The translations under genes were made by a program, and so were the position numbers. From NCBI GenBank assembly GCA_030605085.1, contig JAUWBH010000026.1, positions 1 through 44,496 of the forward strand: DNA of 44,496 bases, given 5' to 3'. Every line of letters starts with the position of its first letter. Position 1 is the stretch's first letter. A model generated the notes under the pieces. The model ran no database searches. It saw only the letters and a program-made list of their open reading frames with translations, and had not been told where the DNA came from. Origin of the DNA: Promethearchaeota archaeon (GTDB lineage Archaea > Asgardarchaeota > Lokiarchaeia > Sigynarchaeales > SOKP01). Below are positions 34,634 to 43,180 of the stretch, piece by piece.

Positions 34634-36940
34634 ATGGGAAGTATAAATGAAAAATCTAAATTAATAAAGATTATCCAAAATGAGCAACTTACAGAAGAAG
34701 ATAAAGAAGAATTAAGGCATATACTAAGCAAACTTCCTTCTGAAGAATTGAAATCGTTATTGGGTAAGATATATGAACTATTTATTAAAAATTACGTGAA
34801 TATTTTAGATTCTAGAGAATCTACAACAGAAATAGTAAATTCAGAGAATGAACAAAAAGTGATAAAAAAGACAGATACATCTTTTCCTCTCAATGTTCCC
34901 AACTTTAAGGAAAAAACGATGAACGAAATAAGAAGGTTAGTTCCCTTACTTGAAGCCACAGATAATCAAAAAGAACTTATATTAGAAAAAACTGAGAATA
35001 TACTAGACCAACATATTTCAAGAGCCATAAGAAATGAAATAACTATATCTAAAAATTCAAATCCATCAACAAATGCGGCTGCGATTATCTACGCCGTTTT
35101 AAAGTCACACAAAAATATGCCCAATATCAGCGGAGGTAAATTGTCAGAAATTACAGGAGTAACTCGGACCGTAATCCCTAGACTATATAACACTTGGTTT
35201 AGAGGTTTAGCACAAAAATTAGATTTTAATTTTGTAAATGCTCATTTAGGAATGGCTAGAAAGATTATATCACTTTATCTTTTTGAACTATTATTAAATG
35301 AAGAAATTAACACATCTAAAATCGTTTCGCGTCTAAGAGAGATTATTATTTCAGACATGTCTGGATCATTAACTCAAAAAGAAAGACAACACTTTAGGCA
35401 ATTAGCAGAGAAAGATGACAAATGGTTAAAAGACATGGCTAATAGTTATCCAGATATATTTACTAAGTATTTTTCCGATTTGGTCAATATTATAAGACTA
35501 TTGATAATATTGATTAAGTCTCACAAAATAATTGGTGCTGATCTTTCCGTTCCAGATTTTGCTAGATTTTTGATGTCTAGAAACATTAACCTATTTTCAA
35601 CTATTCGTTCTCTGGTTGAAGCAATTGGATATATTTTTGATTTCTTAAAAGACTCCAAATATCCTTATCTATTCCCTTCTCGAACTTATTCTCAAGAGAT
35701 TATCCAATCATACACTATGAGTAGCGATCGAGTGGCTGTGGTTCGTAGAGGAATTATTGGAGCAAGAATAAAACTTTACCTCATGAAGCATTTTCATAAT
35801 GGAGATCATTTTGATAAAAAAAGCGGGATAGCTATATGTCCAGAATGTAAAAGAGAAGGACTTACTGTAAATACATCTGCTCCAATAATAAAAGGTAAGG
35901 AATATCATCATAAAGGAACAAAGAAATTTTCATGTACAGCTGAAGGTCTTTTTAAATTATTTAGTAAAGATCGAGGTAATCCATATTTTCTGCCAGATTT
36001 AATTAACAAAGCAAATACAGAAGATGTTGAATTACTTTGTAGATGTCATCACAGTTTGCTTAAAGATTCCTACTTTAATTATTTTAAAAGACTTATTTGT
36101 TGGGAAAACATTCCTAGAGAATTTCCTCAAGACCTTTTTAACCTTCCAGCAGAGATCATTAATATGCTTATTTGGATTTGTGTAGATAACTCTTACTCTA
36201 CTAAGGAAATGATCATTAGCCAAAAAATTGATCTTAAAGATGCAGTTTCAAGATTTATTAAAAAAAAGTTTATAATAGATGTTATTTATAAAGGAAGGTG
36301 TCCAATTTGTAATGAATTTAATACGAAAGATCATCTCCTTGCATTTTCTTTTAACCATTTACATTTATTAAGAAAAGTAACATCAAAAGAGAGTGAAATG
36401 AGATTTAAGAATTTATATAAGCTTCCTTGTTCGGCAATAGTTAGAGAATTAGAAAGTCAAATCGGAGCATTTATTTGTGGTAATTGTCATATGTTTTTTC
36501 ATACTAATATATTAAGAGTTGATAAGATCTTTGATGATCCAAACATGGTTAAAATAGTTAAAGAAGGCATTGAGAGAGTTAATAAAAAATTTAGAGATAA
36601 TCTTATTCATAGCACAGAATTGATTAAAGATCCTTTGAAATTAGATTTTCAAATGAAAAAAGCATTTATAGATTACTTTTTTGCATTTTCTGATATTTTG
36701 AAAGAGAAGAAAGTGATTAATATAAATAATCTTATGAGTAAAATTGGAGTTTCAAGTAGTGCTATAAATAGTTTTTTTAATAAAAGAAAACATATTTTAG
36801 AAAGATACGGTAATATTATCAAAGGTAAAAGTCGATATCCGACAGAATATAACTTAAATGACTATGGTAAAACAATTTTACGGTTATTACAATATTTCAA
36901 AAATTATTATGAAAATTTAAAACAGACTAATAGTGACTAA
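34634..36940 (+). CDS. TFB-cyclin-like / double HNH-like zinc protein
   Basis: 768 residues with an unusual order. Residues about 95-195 resemble a TFB/TFIIB cyclin repeat: NPSTNAAAIIYAVLKSHK...SEITGVTRTVIPRLYNTW against archaeal TFB RxPxGxAAAAxYxAxxxxx...EVAGVTxVTIRNRYKEL. Two degenerate HNH-like zinc modules follow: CPECKREG (about 402-405), EYHHKG (422-423) and LLCRCHHSLLKD (467-472); then CPICNEF (556), NHLHLL (575) and CGNCHMFFH (615). The C-terminal about 75 residues (IGVSSSAINSFFNKRKH) look like a winged helix. A TATA-like CTATATAAAAG lies only 6-16 bp before the ATG. A DNA-binding or nuclease role with TFB-derived targeting is inference. Confidence 0.65.
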   Translation: MGSINEKSKLIKIIQNEQLTEEDKEELRHILSKLPSEELKSLLGKIYELFIKNYVNILDSRESTTEIVNSENEQKVIKKTDTSFPLNVPNFKEKTMNEIRRLVPLLEATDNQKELILEKTENILDQHISRAIRNEITISKNSNPSTNAAAIIYAVLKSHKNMPNISGGKLSEITGVTRTVIPRLYNTWFRGLAQKLDFNFVNAHLGMARKIISLYLFELLLNEEINTSKIVSRLREIIISDMSGSLTQKERQHFRQLAEKDDKWLKDMANSYPDIFTKYFSDLVNIIRLLIILIKSHKIIGADLSVPDFARFLMSRNINLFSTIRSLVEAIGYIFDFLKDSKYPYLFPSRTYSQEIIQSYTMSSDRVAVVRRGIIGARIKLYLMKHFHNGDHFDKKSGIAICPECKREGLTVNTSAPIIKGKEYHHKGTKKFSCTAEGLFKLFSKDRGNPYFLPDLINKANTEDVELLCRCHHSLLKDSYFNYFKRLICWENIPREFPQDLFNLPAEIINMLIWICVDNSYSTKEMIISQKIDLKDAVSRFIKKKFIIDVIYKGRCPICNEFNTKDHLLAFSFNHLHLLRKVTSKESEMRFKNLYKLPCSAIVRELESQIGAFICGNCHMFFHTNILRVDKIFDDPNMVKIVKEGIERVNKKFRDNLIHSTELIKDPLKLDFQMKKAFIDYFFAFSDILKEKKVININNLMSKIGVSSSAINSFFNKRKHILERYGNIIKGKSRYPTEYNLNDYGKTILRLLQYFKNYYENLKQTNSD

Positions 36941-36942
36941 TA

Positions 36943-37010
36943 ATCTTTCCTTTAATTTTTCTAGTTCTGCCTTTTTTTTGATTATAGGTAATTTCTTGAG
37001 TTATTCTTGA
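36943..37010 (-). pseudogene. C-terminal fragment of the small gene family (copy C)
   Basis: The minus strand reads NNSRNYL, then after a one-base shift PIIKKKAELEKLKERL, matching the end of the intact copy (NNSNKY...LPLIKNKDELEKLKNKL). The original stop is lost. It abuts the 3' end of the TFB/HNH-like gene. Confidence 0.6.
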
Positions 37011-37042
37011 CTCAAAACCTTATTTTAACAAAAAGATAAGAC

Positions 37043-37468
37043 TTATAATTTATTTTTTAATTTTTCTAACTCGTCTTTATTTTTAATAAGAGGTAAGTTT
37101 ATCGTGTATTTATTAGAATTATTAATTAATTCTGAGATCAGAGAGTTAATCCTCTCAGGGGCAAGTTTAGATTCGATTGTTTTAGCAAATTCCTTTAAAT
37201 TATTTACATGAAAATCTTCTATGTAATACGGGAGCCCTTTTTCCAACTCTTCGAAAAGGAATTGATAAGATAAATCCGCATTTCTTTCATTTTTTACAAG
37301 TGGATCATCGTCATCAAAAGTGTAAGAAACTTCTATCCAACGATTACCATCTGGATCTGAGGGAACCATACCATAAATATAGTCTTGAGTAAATATCCAG
37401 ATTCCTTTATCGAGGGATGACTCGATAATACTTAAGAATTCATTTTTACTCATAGTATTTTTACTCAT
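37043..37468 (-). CDS. Small acidic hypothetical protein, intact member of a local duplicated family
   Basis: 141 residues. N-terminal MSKNEFLSIIESSLDKGIWIFTQDYIYG, a central acidic region (SYTFDDDDPLVKNERNADL) and a C-terminal helical region PERINSLISELINNSNKY ending LEKLKNKL. No known domain recognised. The start may be Met6 (37453) rather than Met1 because SKNTM repeats as SKNEF. Fragments of the same family lie at 34462, 36943 and 37493, so it has undergone local duplication and decay beside the TFB/HNH-like gene. Immunity-type or mobile-element accessory function is possible but not shown. Confidence 0.65.
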   Translation of the reverse strand: MSKNTMSKNEFLSIIESSLDKGIWIFTQDYIYGMVPSDPDGNRWIEVSYTFDDDDPLVKNERNADLSYQFLFEELEKGLPYYIEDFHVNNLKEFAKTIESKLAPERINSLISELINNSNKYTINLPLIKNKDELEKLKNKL

Positions 37469-37492
37469 AGTATTTTATTTTATAGATTTTAT

Positions 37493-37579
37493 TTAATTGT
37501 TTACTTTATAATAATATAATAAAAAGAGCGTTCCGTTGTCGAATGAGGACTCAACAATATTTTTAAATTCTTCAGCCAT
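37493..37579 (-). pseudogene. N-terminal fragment of the small gene family (copy A)
   Basis: The minus strand encodes MAEEFKNIVESSFDNGTLF and then unrelated residues and a stop. It aligns with MSKNEFLSIIESSLDKGIWIF of the intact copy just downstream. Start ATG at 37579 preserved; the rest is lost. Confidence 0.65.
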
Positions 37580-37729
37580 AATATTGACCTATTTATAGAT
37601 TTTTATTAAACTTTGCTTTTTATAATATATAATGATAAGTATATAAAAAATTTTAAAAATTATCTCTCGGTTTTTATATACTCTTCGTTTTCAAAAATAT
37701 TTTTTAGAAAAAAAGGATTGAAAGTTAAT

Positions 37730-38485
37730 ATGCGCAAATTAGATTATGAAAAATTAACCAAGGAGATTCAAAACTGGATAAAAAGTTATATAATATCTGC
37801 AAATTTGAAAGGTATTGTTGTAGGACTTAGTGGTGGAATTGATTCTGCTGTCACATCGGGACTCTGTGTTAAGGCTGTTGGCAAAGAAAATGTGATAGGG
37901 ATTGGATTACCTTGTGAATCAATTTCCCAAGATTTAGAAGATGCCAAATTAATTGCTAATTTTTTAGGAATATCTTTCCTAATAGTTGACTTAACTTCAA
38001 CATATAGAGAATTAGTGAAAGCTTTACCACCTGATATTAAATCAAATAAAATGACATTGGCAAATATTAAGCCTCGATTAAGAATGACCACTCTGTACTC
38101 TATAGGGCAATCAATGGCATTTTTAGTTGGAGGAACAGGGAATAGGAGCGAGCTTGCAATTGGGTATTTTACCAAATTTGGCGACGGAGGCGTAGATATT
38201 GAGCCTCTTGGTGCGCTATATAAATGTGAAGTTAGAGAAATTGCAAGAACTTTGAAAATACCTGAAAGAATTATACAAAAACCACCTTCAGCAGGTTTAT
38301 GGGCAGGACAAACAGATGAAGGAGAGATTGGCATAACTTACGATGTACTTGACGAGATAATTTATAGATTAGACAATTCATTGAGTTTAGAAGGTTTAAA
38401 CAGCAAATTTATAGAAAAAATTAGAAAGATGATGAAATTGGCTGAACATAAAAATAGTATGCCGCCAACATTTAAAGTAACTTAA
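37730..38485 (+). CDS. nadE: Ammonia-dependent NAD+ synthetase
   Basis: 251 residues. The PP-loop VGLSGGIDSAVTSGLC (about 31-46) binds ATP; GIGLPCES, GTGNRSELAIGYFTKFGDGGVDIEPLGALYKCEVREIA and KPPSAGLWAGQTDEGEIGITY are NadE signatures for NaAD binding, adenylation and Mg. There is no N-terminal nitrilase-type glutaminase domain, so ammonia is the likely nitrogen source. It makes NAD+ from nicotinate adenine dinucleotide. A longer open frame reaches back to 37613, but residues before the Met at 37730 look like AT-rich translated spacer, so the internal ATG is used. Convergent with the coiled-coil gene. Confidence 0.95.
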   Translation: MRKLDYEKLTKEIQNWIKSYIISANLKGIVVGLSGGIDSAVTSGLCVKAVGKENVIGIGLPCESISQDLEDAKLIANFLGISFLIVDLTSTYRELVKALPPDIKSNKMTLANIKPRLRMTTLYSIGQSMAFLVGGTGNRSELAIGYFTKFGDGGVDIEPLGALYKCEVREIARTLKIPERIIQKPPSAGLWAGQTDEGEIGITYDVLDEIIYRLDNSLSLEGLNSKFIEKIRKMMKLAEHKNSMPPTFKVT

Positions 38486-38500
38486 AAGAAATTACGCAAT

Positions 38501-40189
38501 TTATAAGCTTGAAATTATTCTTCTTATTTCAGTTATGCGAGAACTTATTTCATCTAATTTTTGTTTAAGACCAAGACTTTGATCTTGGTATCCCCCATCG
38601 CTTAGTTTTCCTATTTTGTACTTCTTTTCTGTATCTTTAAAATTTTTCTCTAACGAGTATCTCTTTCCTTCAAGTGCGATTAGTTCTTGATATAATGTAT
38701 CTTTATCCATTGTAGATGGAATTTCTTCAATATCTTCCGTTGATGAAATCCTCTCTTCAGGATCACTCATTGGTAATGTATCAATATCACTTTTAGGCTC
38801 AGGAGCACCGAATCCCGAAAAAAGTGGAGTTTCAATCTCAATAGGACTAAAGCTATGTTTTTTCTTTTTATCGTTTTTATCTTTTTCAGCTTTCTTTTTC
38901 TCAGCTTTCTTTTTTTTACTTTTAGTAGAAATCGTTTCTTCGAGCTCAACAGATTCTATTGGTTGTTCAGCTGTTTTCTTATCCATAGAAGAAAATACAT
39001 TAAAAAGATCCGCGCCGCTTGGTCTAATTTCATCGGTGTCTATTTCTTCTACACTAATAGGGGATATATCAGGTTTTTCTTGGAAAATCGATGTTAATTT
39101 TAAATCTTCTGTAATCGTAGGAGCTTTTGTTGGCATTGGCGTCCAATCTTCTTTTTCTTTAGTTTCTAACGATAAATCTTTAGGTAATGAACCTAAATCT
39201 CGTTTTTCCTCAGTTTTCGAAGTTTTAAGCTCCTCAGTGGACGGAGTCATTAATTCAGCCTCAAGACGGGCTAACTCATCTTCTAGAGAAGGTTCTTGTG
39301 AGGATTTAAATGGAATTTCTGATAAACCATCCTTATTTGGACCTTCTGAAACTGTGGGAGATAATTTAGGGGCAGTTTGAGGTATTGATAGAAGTTCCCT
39401 TGGAGAATCTTGAATTAATTCTGATTCATCTGGAGTTTCTAAAGTGTACTCTGAATCTACTTCTTTTTCTCCAAATGAAATCGGCTCAATTTTTTTTTTA
39501 ATACTAATAAGTTCTATCTTTTCCTCAATACTAATTGGTTCTGTTTTTTCTTCTTTAAGTTTTATTAATTCTTTTGTCTCTTTAAATTTAGAATCGGTTT
39601 CAACTTTAATCTTTAAGGGTTTTTCTGGTTTTTTAATCGAAGGAATTTTGATTTTTGGGGGAGCAAGTTTGACTACTTTGGAAGGAGTTATTTTTTGTAC
39701 TTTGCGTTTAAGAGCTATTCCTTTAAGCTCTTTTTCTTTATTTTCTAATTCGCTCTGAAGTTGTTCAATTTGTTTCTTTAAACCACTAATTTCTCCTTCA
39801 AACTGTTCAGAAACTTTTGCAACAATTTGCGATAAATCAATTTGAGAAGATTCCGTTTTTAAACTTGCGTCTGTGGGCAATTCTTTAGTTTCAGTAAAAG
39901 GTGCGGCTTCTGTGACCTTTTCTTTCTTTTCAGTTGATTGTAAAAGTTTACCGATATTTTCTGGCAATTTTGTTTCGGAAAACCATAAATCTAAAGTTTC
40001 CCAATTCTCTAAGTCGTTAAGAATTGTCTCAATTAGTTCTTTTTCCAAAATAGAATTTAAATCCTTCAATATCTTGAATTTTCCAATTAATTTTTCCTTT
40101 GCTTCAATTTCGTCATCAGGCGTAGGTTCTTGCTCAGTTAAAAAATTAAAAATATGTTTAATTTCTCGAAGGGTTTCTTCTTCACTCAT
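38501..40189 (-). CDS. Large disordered, Lys/Glu/Ser/Pro-rich protein with coiled-coil ends
   Basis: 562 residues. N-terminal about 80 residues are helical (TLREIKHIFNFLTEQEPTPDDE). A coiled coil at about 135-165 (EGEISGLKKQIEQLQSELENKEKEL) is followed by a long low-complexity region of Lys, Glu, Ser, Pro and Thr (KTEEK, EEKIELISIKKK repeats and a KKKKAEKKKAEKDK run). The C-terminal 65 residues (YQELIALEGKRYSLEKNF...IGKLSDGGYQDQSLGLKQKL...RIIS) form a helical pair found at the end of several archaeal coiled-coil proteins. It may be a scaffold or adaptor; no enzymatic domain or membrane segment. The overlapping ORFs on the other strands are shadows of this skewed composition. Confidence 0.7.
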   Translation of the reverse strand: MSEEETLREIKHIFNFLTEQEPTPDDEIEAKEKLIGKFKILKDLNSILEKELIETILNDLENWETLDLWFSETKLPENIGKLLQSTEKKEKVTEAAPFTETKELPTDASLKTESSQIDLSQIVAKVSEQFEGEISGLKKQIEQLQSELENKEKELKGIALKRKVQKITPSKVVKLAPPKIKIPSIKKPEKPLKIKVETDSKFKETKELIKLKEEKTEPISIEEKIELISIKKKIEPISFGEKEVDSEYTLETPDESELIQDSPRELLSIPQTAPKLSPTVSEGPNKDGLSEIPFKSSQEPSLEDELARLEAELMTPSTEELKTSKTEEKRDLGSLPKDLSLETKEKEDWTPMPTKAPTITEDLKLTSIFQEKPDISPISVEEIDTDEIRPSGADLFNVFSSMDKKTAEQPIESVELEETISTKSKKKKAEKKKAEKDKNDKKKKHSFSPIEIETPLFSGFGAPEPKSDIDTLPMSDPEERISSTEDIEEIPSTMDKDTLYQELIALEGKRYSLEKNFKDTEKKYKIGKLSDGGYQDQSLGLKQKLDEISSRITEIRRIISSL

Positions 40190-40372
40190 AAAAATTCATT
40201 TAAAAATTTAATTTAAGTTCTTAGAATCAAAATCTCCTTAAGTATTAAAAACAAATTCACTAATTTATTTTTTATGTGATAAAGCAATTAATTTTTCAAA
40301 AAGTTCTTTAAATGTGGTAATTCAAATCTCTAAAAAAATTCCTTTGTTATAAAAAGAAGTAATATTTAGGTG

Positions 40373-40452
40373 TTATACTGAATTAAAATAAAGCATGTAA
40401 AATCATTTACGAGTATAACTAAGAGTTATTAAAATCAAAATATAATTTAAAT
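40373..40452 (+). repeat. 80-bp direct repeat, left copy
   Basis: It aligns over its whole length with 41339-41417 (TTATACT...AATTAAAATAAAG...ATTTACGAGTATAACT...ATTAAAAT...AATTTAAAT), with only a few mismatches and two short indels. Its last bases overlap the 3' end of the FRG pseudogene. It probably derives from the promoter region now kept before the HAD gene. Confidence 0.8.
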
Positions 40453-41245
40453 CTTCTTTGGACAATAATATCTTTGTAACCATCGACTTAATCCATCAAG
40501 TCCAGGAAATAAAACTCTTTCAGTAATATTTGATTAATCCAACTTGTCTCTAATTTCCCATTTTAAATTAGAAGGAATAATGACCTTTAAAAAAGAATCT
40601 TCTGATAACGATATTTTGTTAACGGAAATCATCTAATAATAGACTGGAACTTGACATAAGTGAAAACAAAGCCGACTGATTTACAATTCTATCGTCAATA
40701 GAAGGGGATTCAAAAAAGACGATAAATGGATCCTGCTTTAATGTGCTTAAATCATTTAAAGTTTTGACTGAATCAGCTAAAATTTCAACCGTAAAAAGGT
40801 TTGCACCTTCTTCTTTTAGTTTTCTCTTTAATAGTCCAGGCAATAATTGATGGAGATCATTGTAATTTAGTGCCCATATTACTCCATCCTTATCAAAACG
40901 ATCAACATTTGCTGTAGCAAAATGTAACGCCACATAAGGAGAAAATGTCCAATCTAGAAGTCTAGTTGGTAAGCCATGATGTTGAGCTAAAGCTAACCAA
41001 TGCCAAATAGAATCATATTCTACAAGATTTCTACTAGCGTATTTTCTGAAGTTTCGAAGTAAATGATGTTCTAACACCTCAAAATTTCCACCTAACCTAA
41101 TTAAACTATTTTTAAGCTTGTAATCCTTGTTTGATAGACCGCGGAACGCATAAGGCGAACGATATCGCTCAATTTCTTCGTTCCAAGATTTACTAAAGAG
41201 GATATTATGAATATCATCCCAACTATTAATCACAATTTCTTTCAT
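40447..41245 (-). pseudogene. FRG-domain protein, broken by a frameshift and a nonsense codon
   Basis: The first 208 codons (to 40619) give an FRG domain: YAFRGLSNKDYKLKNSLIR, then the core HWLALAQHHGLPTRLLDWTFSPYVALHFA (Arg and Asp of the PTRLLDWT motif intact), and the late segment IVNQSALFSLM. After that frame ends, a one-base shift near 40622 reopens FRG C-terminal sequence: LKVIIPSNLKWEIRDKLD, a TAA at 40534-40536 in place of a sense codon, then ITERVLFPGLDGLSRWLQRYY (compare the usual NERTLFPDLDGLARWLKxxY) and a stop at 40447. The intact product would be about 265 residues. FRG domains occur in toxin- and defence-like proteins. The truncated first part could still be made. Confidence 0.8.
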
Positions 41246-41338
41246 AATTAATTCTTTCTCTTGTAATAAATTTATGCTATAAAATTATAAGAAAAATTGT
41301 TAATTAAATGAATATGATAATAATGATTCTCTAAAGTC

Positions 41339-41417
41339 TTATACTAATTAAAATAAAGTATAAAAATTTATTTACGAGTATAACTGAGAAGTATTAAAAT
41401 TAAAATACAATTTAAAT
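41339..41417 (+). repeat. 80-bp direct repeat, right copy (contains HAD gene promoter)
   Basis: Partner of 40373-40452. Here the end TTTAAATATA (41411-41420) serves as the TATA box for the HAD gene starting at 41445, about 26-30 bp away. The pair brackets the FRG pseudogene. Confidence 0.8.
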
Positions 41418-41444
41418 ATAAATTAAAACCAAAAAAATTGAAGT

Positions 41445-42128
41445 ATGACTTATGAAGCAGTAATTTTTGACCTTTTTGGGACTCTCGTTGACAATTTTTC
41501 ATTTTTAGAGTATAAACAAGCGTTATCCCAAATAGCATCTATTCTTTCATTACCTTCTGAGATTTTTTCTCGTCTTTGGGTTGAGACTTCTAACCAGAGA
41601 GCTATAGGGTTTTTTAAAACAATAGATGAAAATATAAGATATGTCTATAAGACCCTCGATGTTATTGTAGATGATGATAGGATTAAAAAGGCCATTCAAA
41701 TAAGATTTGATTCTGCCAGAAAAGCTTTAAAACCAAAGCCAGATGCAATCGAAACATTATCTAAATTAAGAAAAAGAGGATTTAAAATTGGGTTAATTAG
41801 TAATTGTTCTGCTGAAATACCTGTTTTATGGGAAGAAATGTTGTTCGCACCAATTATAGATGTAGCTATATTCTCAAGCTCTGTTGGTTTGAAGAAACCC
41901 GACCCAAGAATTTACAGATTGGTTTGTGAAAAATTAAATGTTAAACCTCAAAATTGTATATATATAGGCGATGGAGATAGTCATGAATTAACCGGAGCAA
42001 ATGAAGTAGGGATGTGTCCTGTTTTGATTCGAGATCCAAACGAAAAGGATCCTTACTACATTGATGAAGATGATTGGAATGGTCCTAAAATTTCCACATT
42101 GAAAGAAGTCCTAAATTTGCTTGAATAG
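41445..42128 (+). CDS. HAD-superfamily hydrolase (subfamily IA)
   Basis: 227 residues. Motif I FDLFGTLVDN has nucleophile Asp9 but Phe11 where phosphatases have the second Asp, as in dehalogenase-like HADs. Motif II is LISNCSAEIP (Ser/Asn), motif III the Lys in GLKKPDPRIY, motif IV YIGDGDSHELTGANEVGM. The helical cap sits between about residues 17 and 90. Function could be 2-haloacid dehalogenase-type or phosphatase with altered acid; not assignable further. It begins behind the right direct repeat and is convergent with uS11. Confidence 0.88.
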   Translation: MTYEAVIFDLFGTLVDNFSFLEYKQALSQIASILSLPSEIFSRLWVETSNQRAIGFFKTIDENIRYVYKTLDVIVDDDRIKKAIQIRFDSARKALKPKPDAIETLSKLRKRGFKIGLISNCSAEIPVLWEEMLFAPIIDVAIFSSSVGLKKPDPRIYRLVCEKLNVKPQNCIYIGDGDSHELTGANEVGMCPVLIRDPNEKDPYYIDEDDWNGPKISTLKEVLNLLE

Positions 42129-42227
42129 AATATAATTATGCAATTTACGATCTTCGACGAAAATCTTTTTAAGAAACTAGAAAAGTAAGATAACTTAGGT
42201 ATTTGTAGATAGAAAAAAAAAAAGCGT

Positions 42228-42623
42228 TTACACTCGACGGCCACGATGACCACCTTTGCGTCGACAATGGTCATGGCTCTTTGGCGTAACTTCTTCGATT
42301 TGACCTATTTGGAGACCAGATCTAGCCAAGGCACGAATACAAGCTTGTGCTCCAGGTCCTGGTGTTTGTGACTTATTTCCTCCTGGTGCTCTTACTTTAA
42401 TATGAACCGCTGTAATTCCTTTATCTCGAAGCTCTGCGCTGACTCGGAAACCGCACTGCATGGCCGCATACGGATTCGATTCGTCTCTATCGGCTCTTAC
42501 AACCATTCCATCTGAGCATTTAGCAAATGTTTCAGCTCCTGATAAATCTGTTGCTGTCACGATAGTATTATTATACGAGCTGAATATATGTACTATAGCC
42601 CATTTTGGTTTTTCTTTACTAAT
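42228..42623 (-). CDS. rps11: 30S ribosomal protein uS11
   Basis: 131 residues including the start. Universal motifs: [52 protein letters not shown] and [39 protein letters not shown]..., ending [12 protein letters not shown]. The frame upstream of an internal GTG (42560) continues with clear S11 sequence back to SKEKPKW. There is no ATG, but ATT at 42621-42623 follows GGTGAT (42630-42635) with 6-nt spacing, giving the usual archaeal N-terminus MSKEKPKW. So AUU appears to be the start codon. Third gene of the uS13-uS4-uS11 cluster; rpoD, usual next in archaea, is absent here. Confidence 0.95.
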   Translation of the reverse strand: MSKEKPKWAIVHIFSSYNNTIVTATDLSGAETFAKCSDGMVVRADRDESNPYAAMQCGFRVSAELRDKGITAVHIKVRAPGGNKSQTPGPGAQACIRALARSGLQIGQIEEVTPKSHDHCRRKGGHRGRRV

Positions 42624-42675
42624 CTCTATATCACCATTTAATTTAACATACTAATATTAATTTTATAAGTTCAAT

Positions 42676-43167
42676 TTATTTTGTAGTAAAAGGACTACTT
42701 GGAGCAAAACTAATTAAGGCCTCTTCTTCCTTTTTTACAATATATGAGGGAGCATCAATTCTTTTATTCCCTACTTGAATATGTCCGTGAACAATATATT
42801 GTCTTGATTGATATACTGTACTGGCAAGACCTTTTTCGTAAACTAATGTTTGCAATCTTCTTTTTAATATGTCATCTACAGTTAATAGGAGCACATCTTC
42901 GAATTTTGCTTCACTCCCCAAAATACCTAAACGATTAAGTTTCTTAAGCAATGTTAGTTGTAGCTCTTGGGCTTTCTCCTTAGTTAGAGTCCTAGAATGG
43001 CGCGCTATCTGACGCCAATTACTAAGTTTACTGCGCATTTTCCAGAACTCTCTCTTGTTTCTAAGGCCATATTTTCCTAAATATTCAAGCTCTTCCAACA
43101 TTCTCTCTTTTTGGAAAGGATGAGCCGGTTTTTTAAACTTCTTTTTTAAACGCCTTGGATCTCCCAT
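42676..43167 (-). CDS. rps4: 30S ribosomal protein uS4
   Basis: 163 residues of archaeal/eukaryotic-type uS4: MGDPRRLKKKFKKPAHPFQKERMLEE N-terminus, an S4 RNA-binding domain (RRLQTLVYEKGLASTVYQSRQYIVHGHIQVGNKRIDAPSYIV). It binds 16S rRNA early in 30S assembly. It lies between uS13 (13-bp gap) and uS11 in one minus-strand operon. Confidence 0.97.
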   Translation of the reverse strand: MGDPRRLKKKFKKPAHPFQKERMLEELEYLGKYGLRNKREFWKMRSKLSNWRQIARHSRTLTKEKAQELQLTLLKKLNRLGILGSEAKFEDVLLLTVDDILKRRLQTLVYEKGLASTVYQSRQYIVHGHIQVGNKRIDAPSYIVKKEEEALISFAPSSPFTTK

Positions 43168-43180
43168 TATTTTTAACCCT

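Noticed and set aside
37786..38334. Minus-strand ORF of 182 codons
   Set aside because: Complete antisense of nadE, whose motifs are unambiguous.
38855..40211. Several plus-strand ORFs (80-114 codons) rich in Ser and Phe
   Set aside because: They mirror the Lys/Glu/Ser-rich coiled-coil gene on the other strand.
40447..41245. Programmed frameshift rather than pseudogene in the FRG gene
   Set aside because: A second lesion, the in-frame TAA at 40534, makes a programmed event unlikely.
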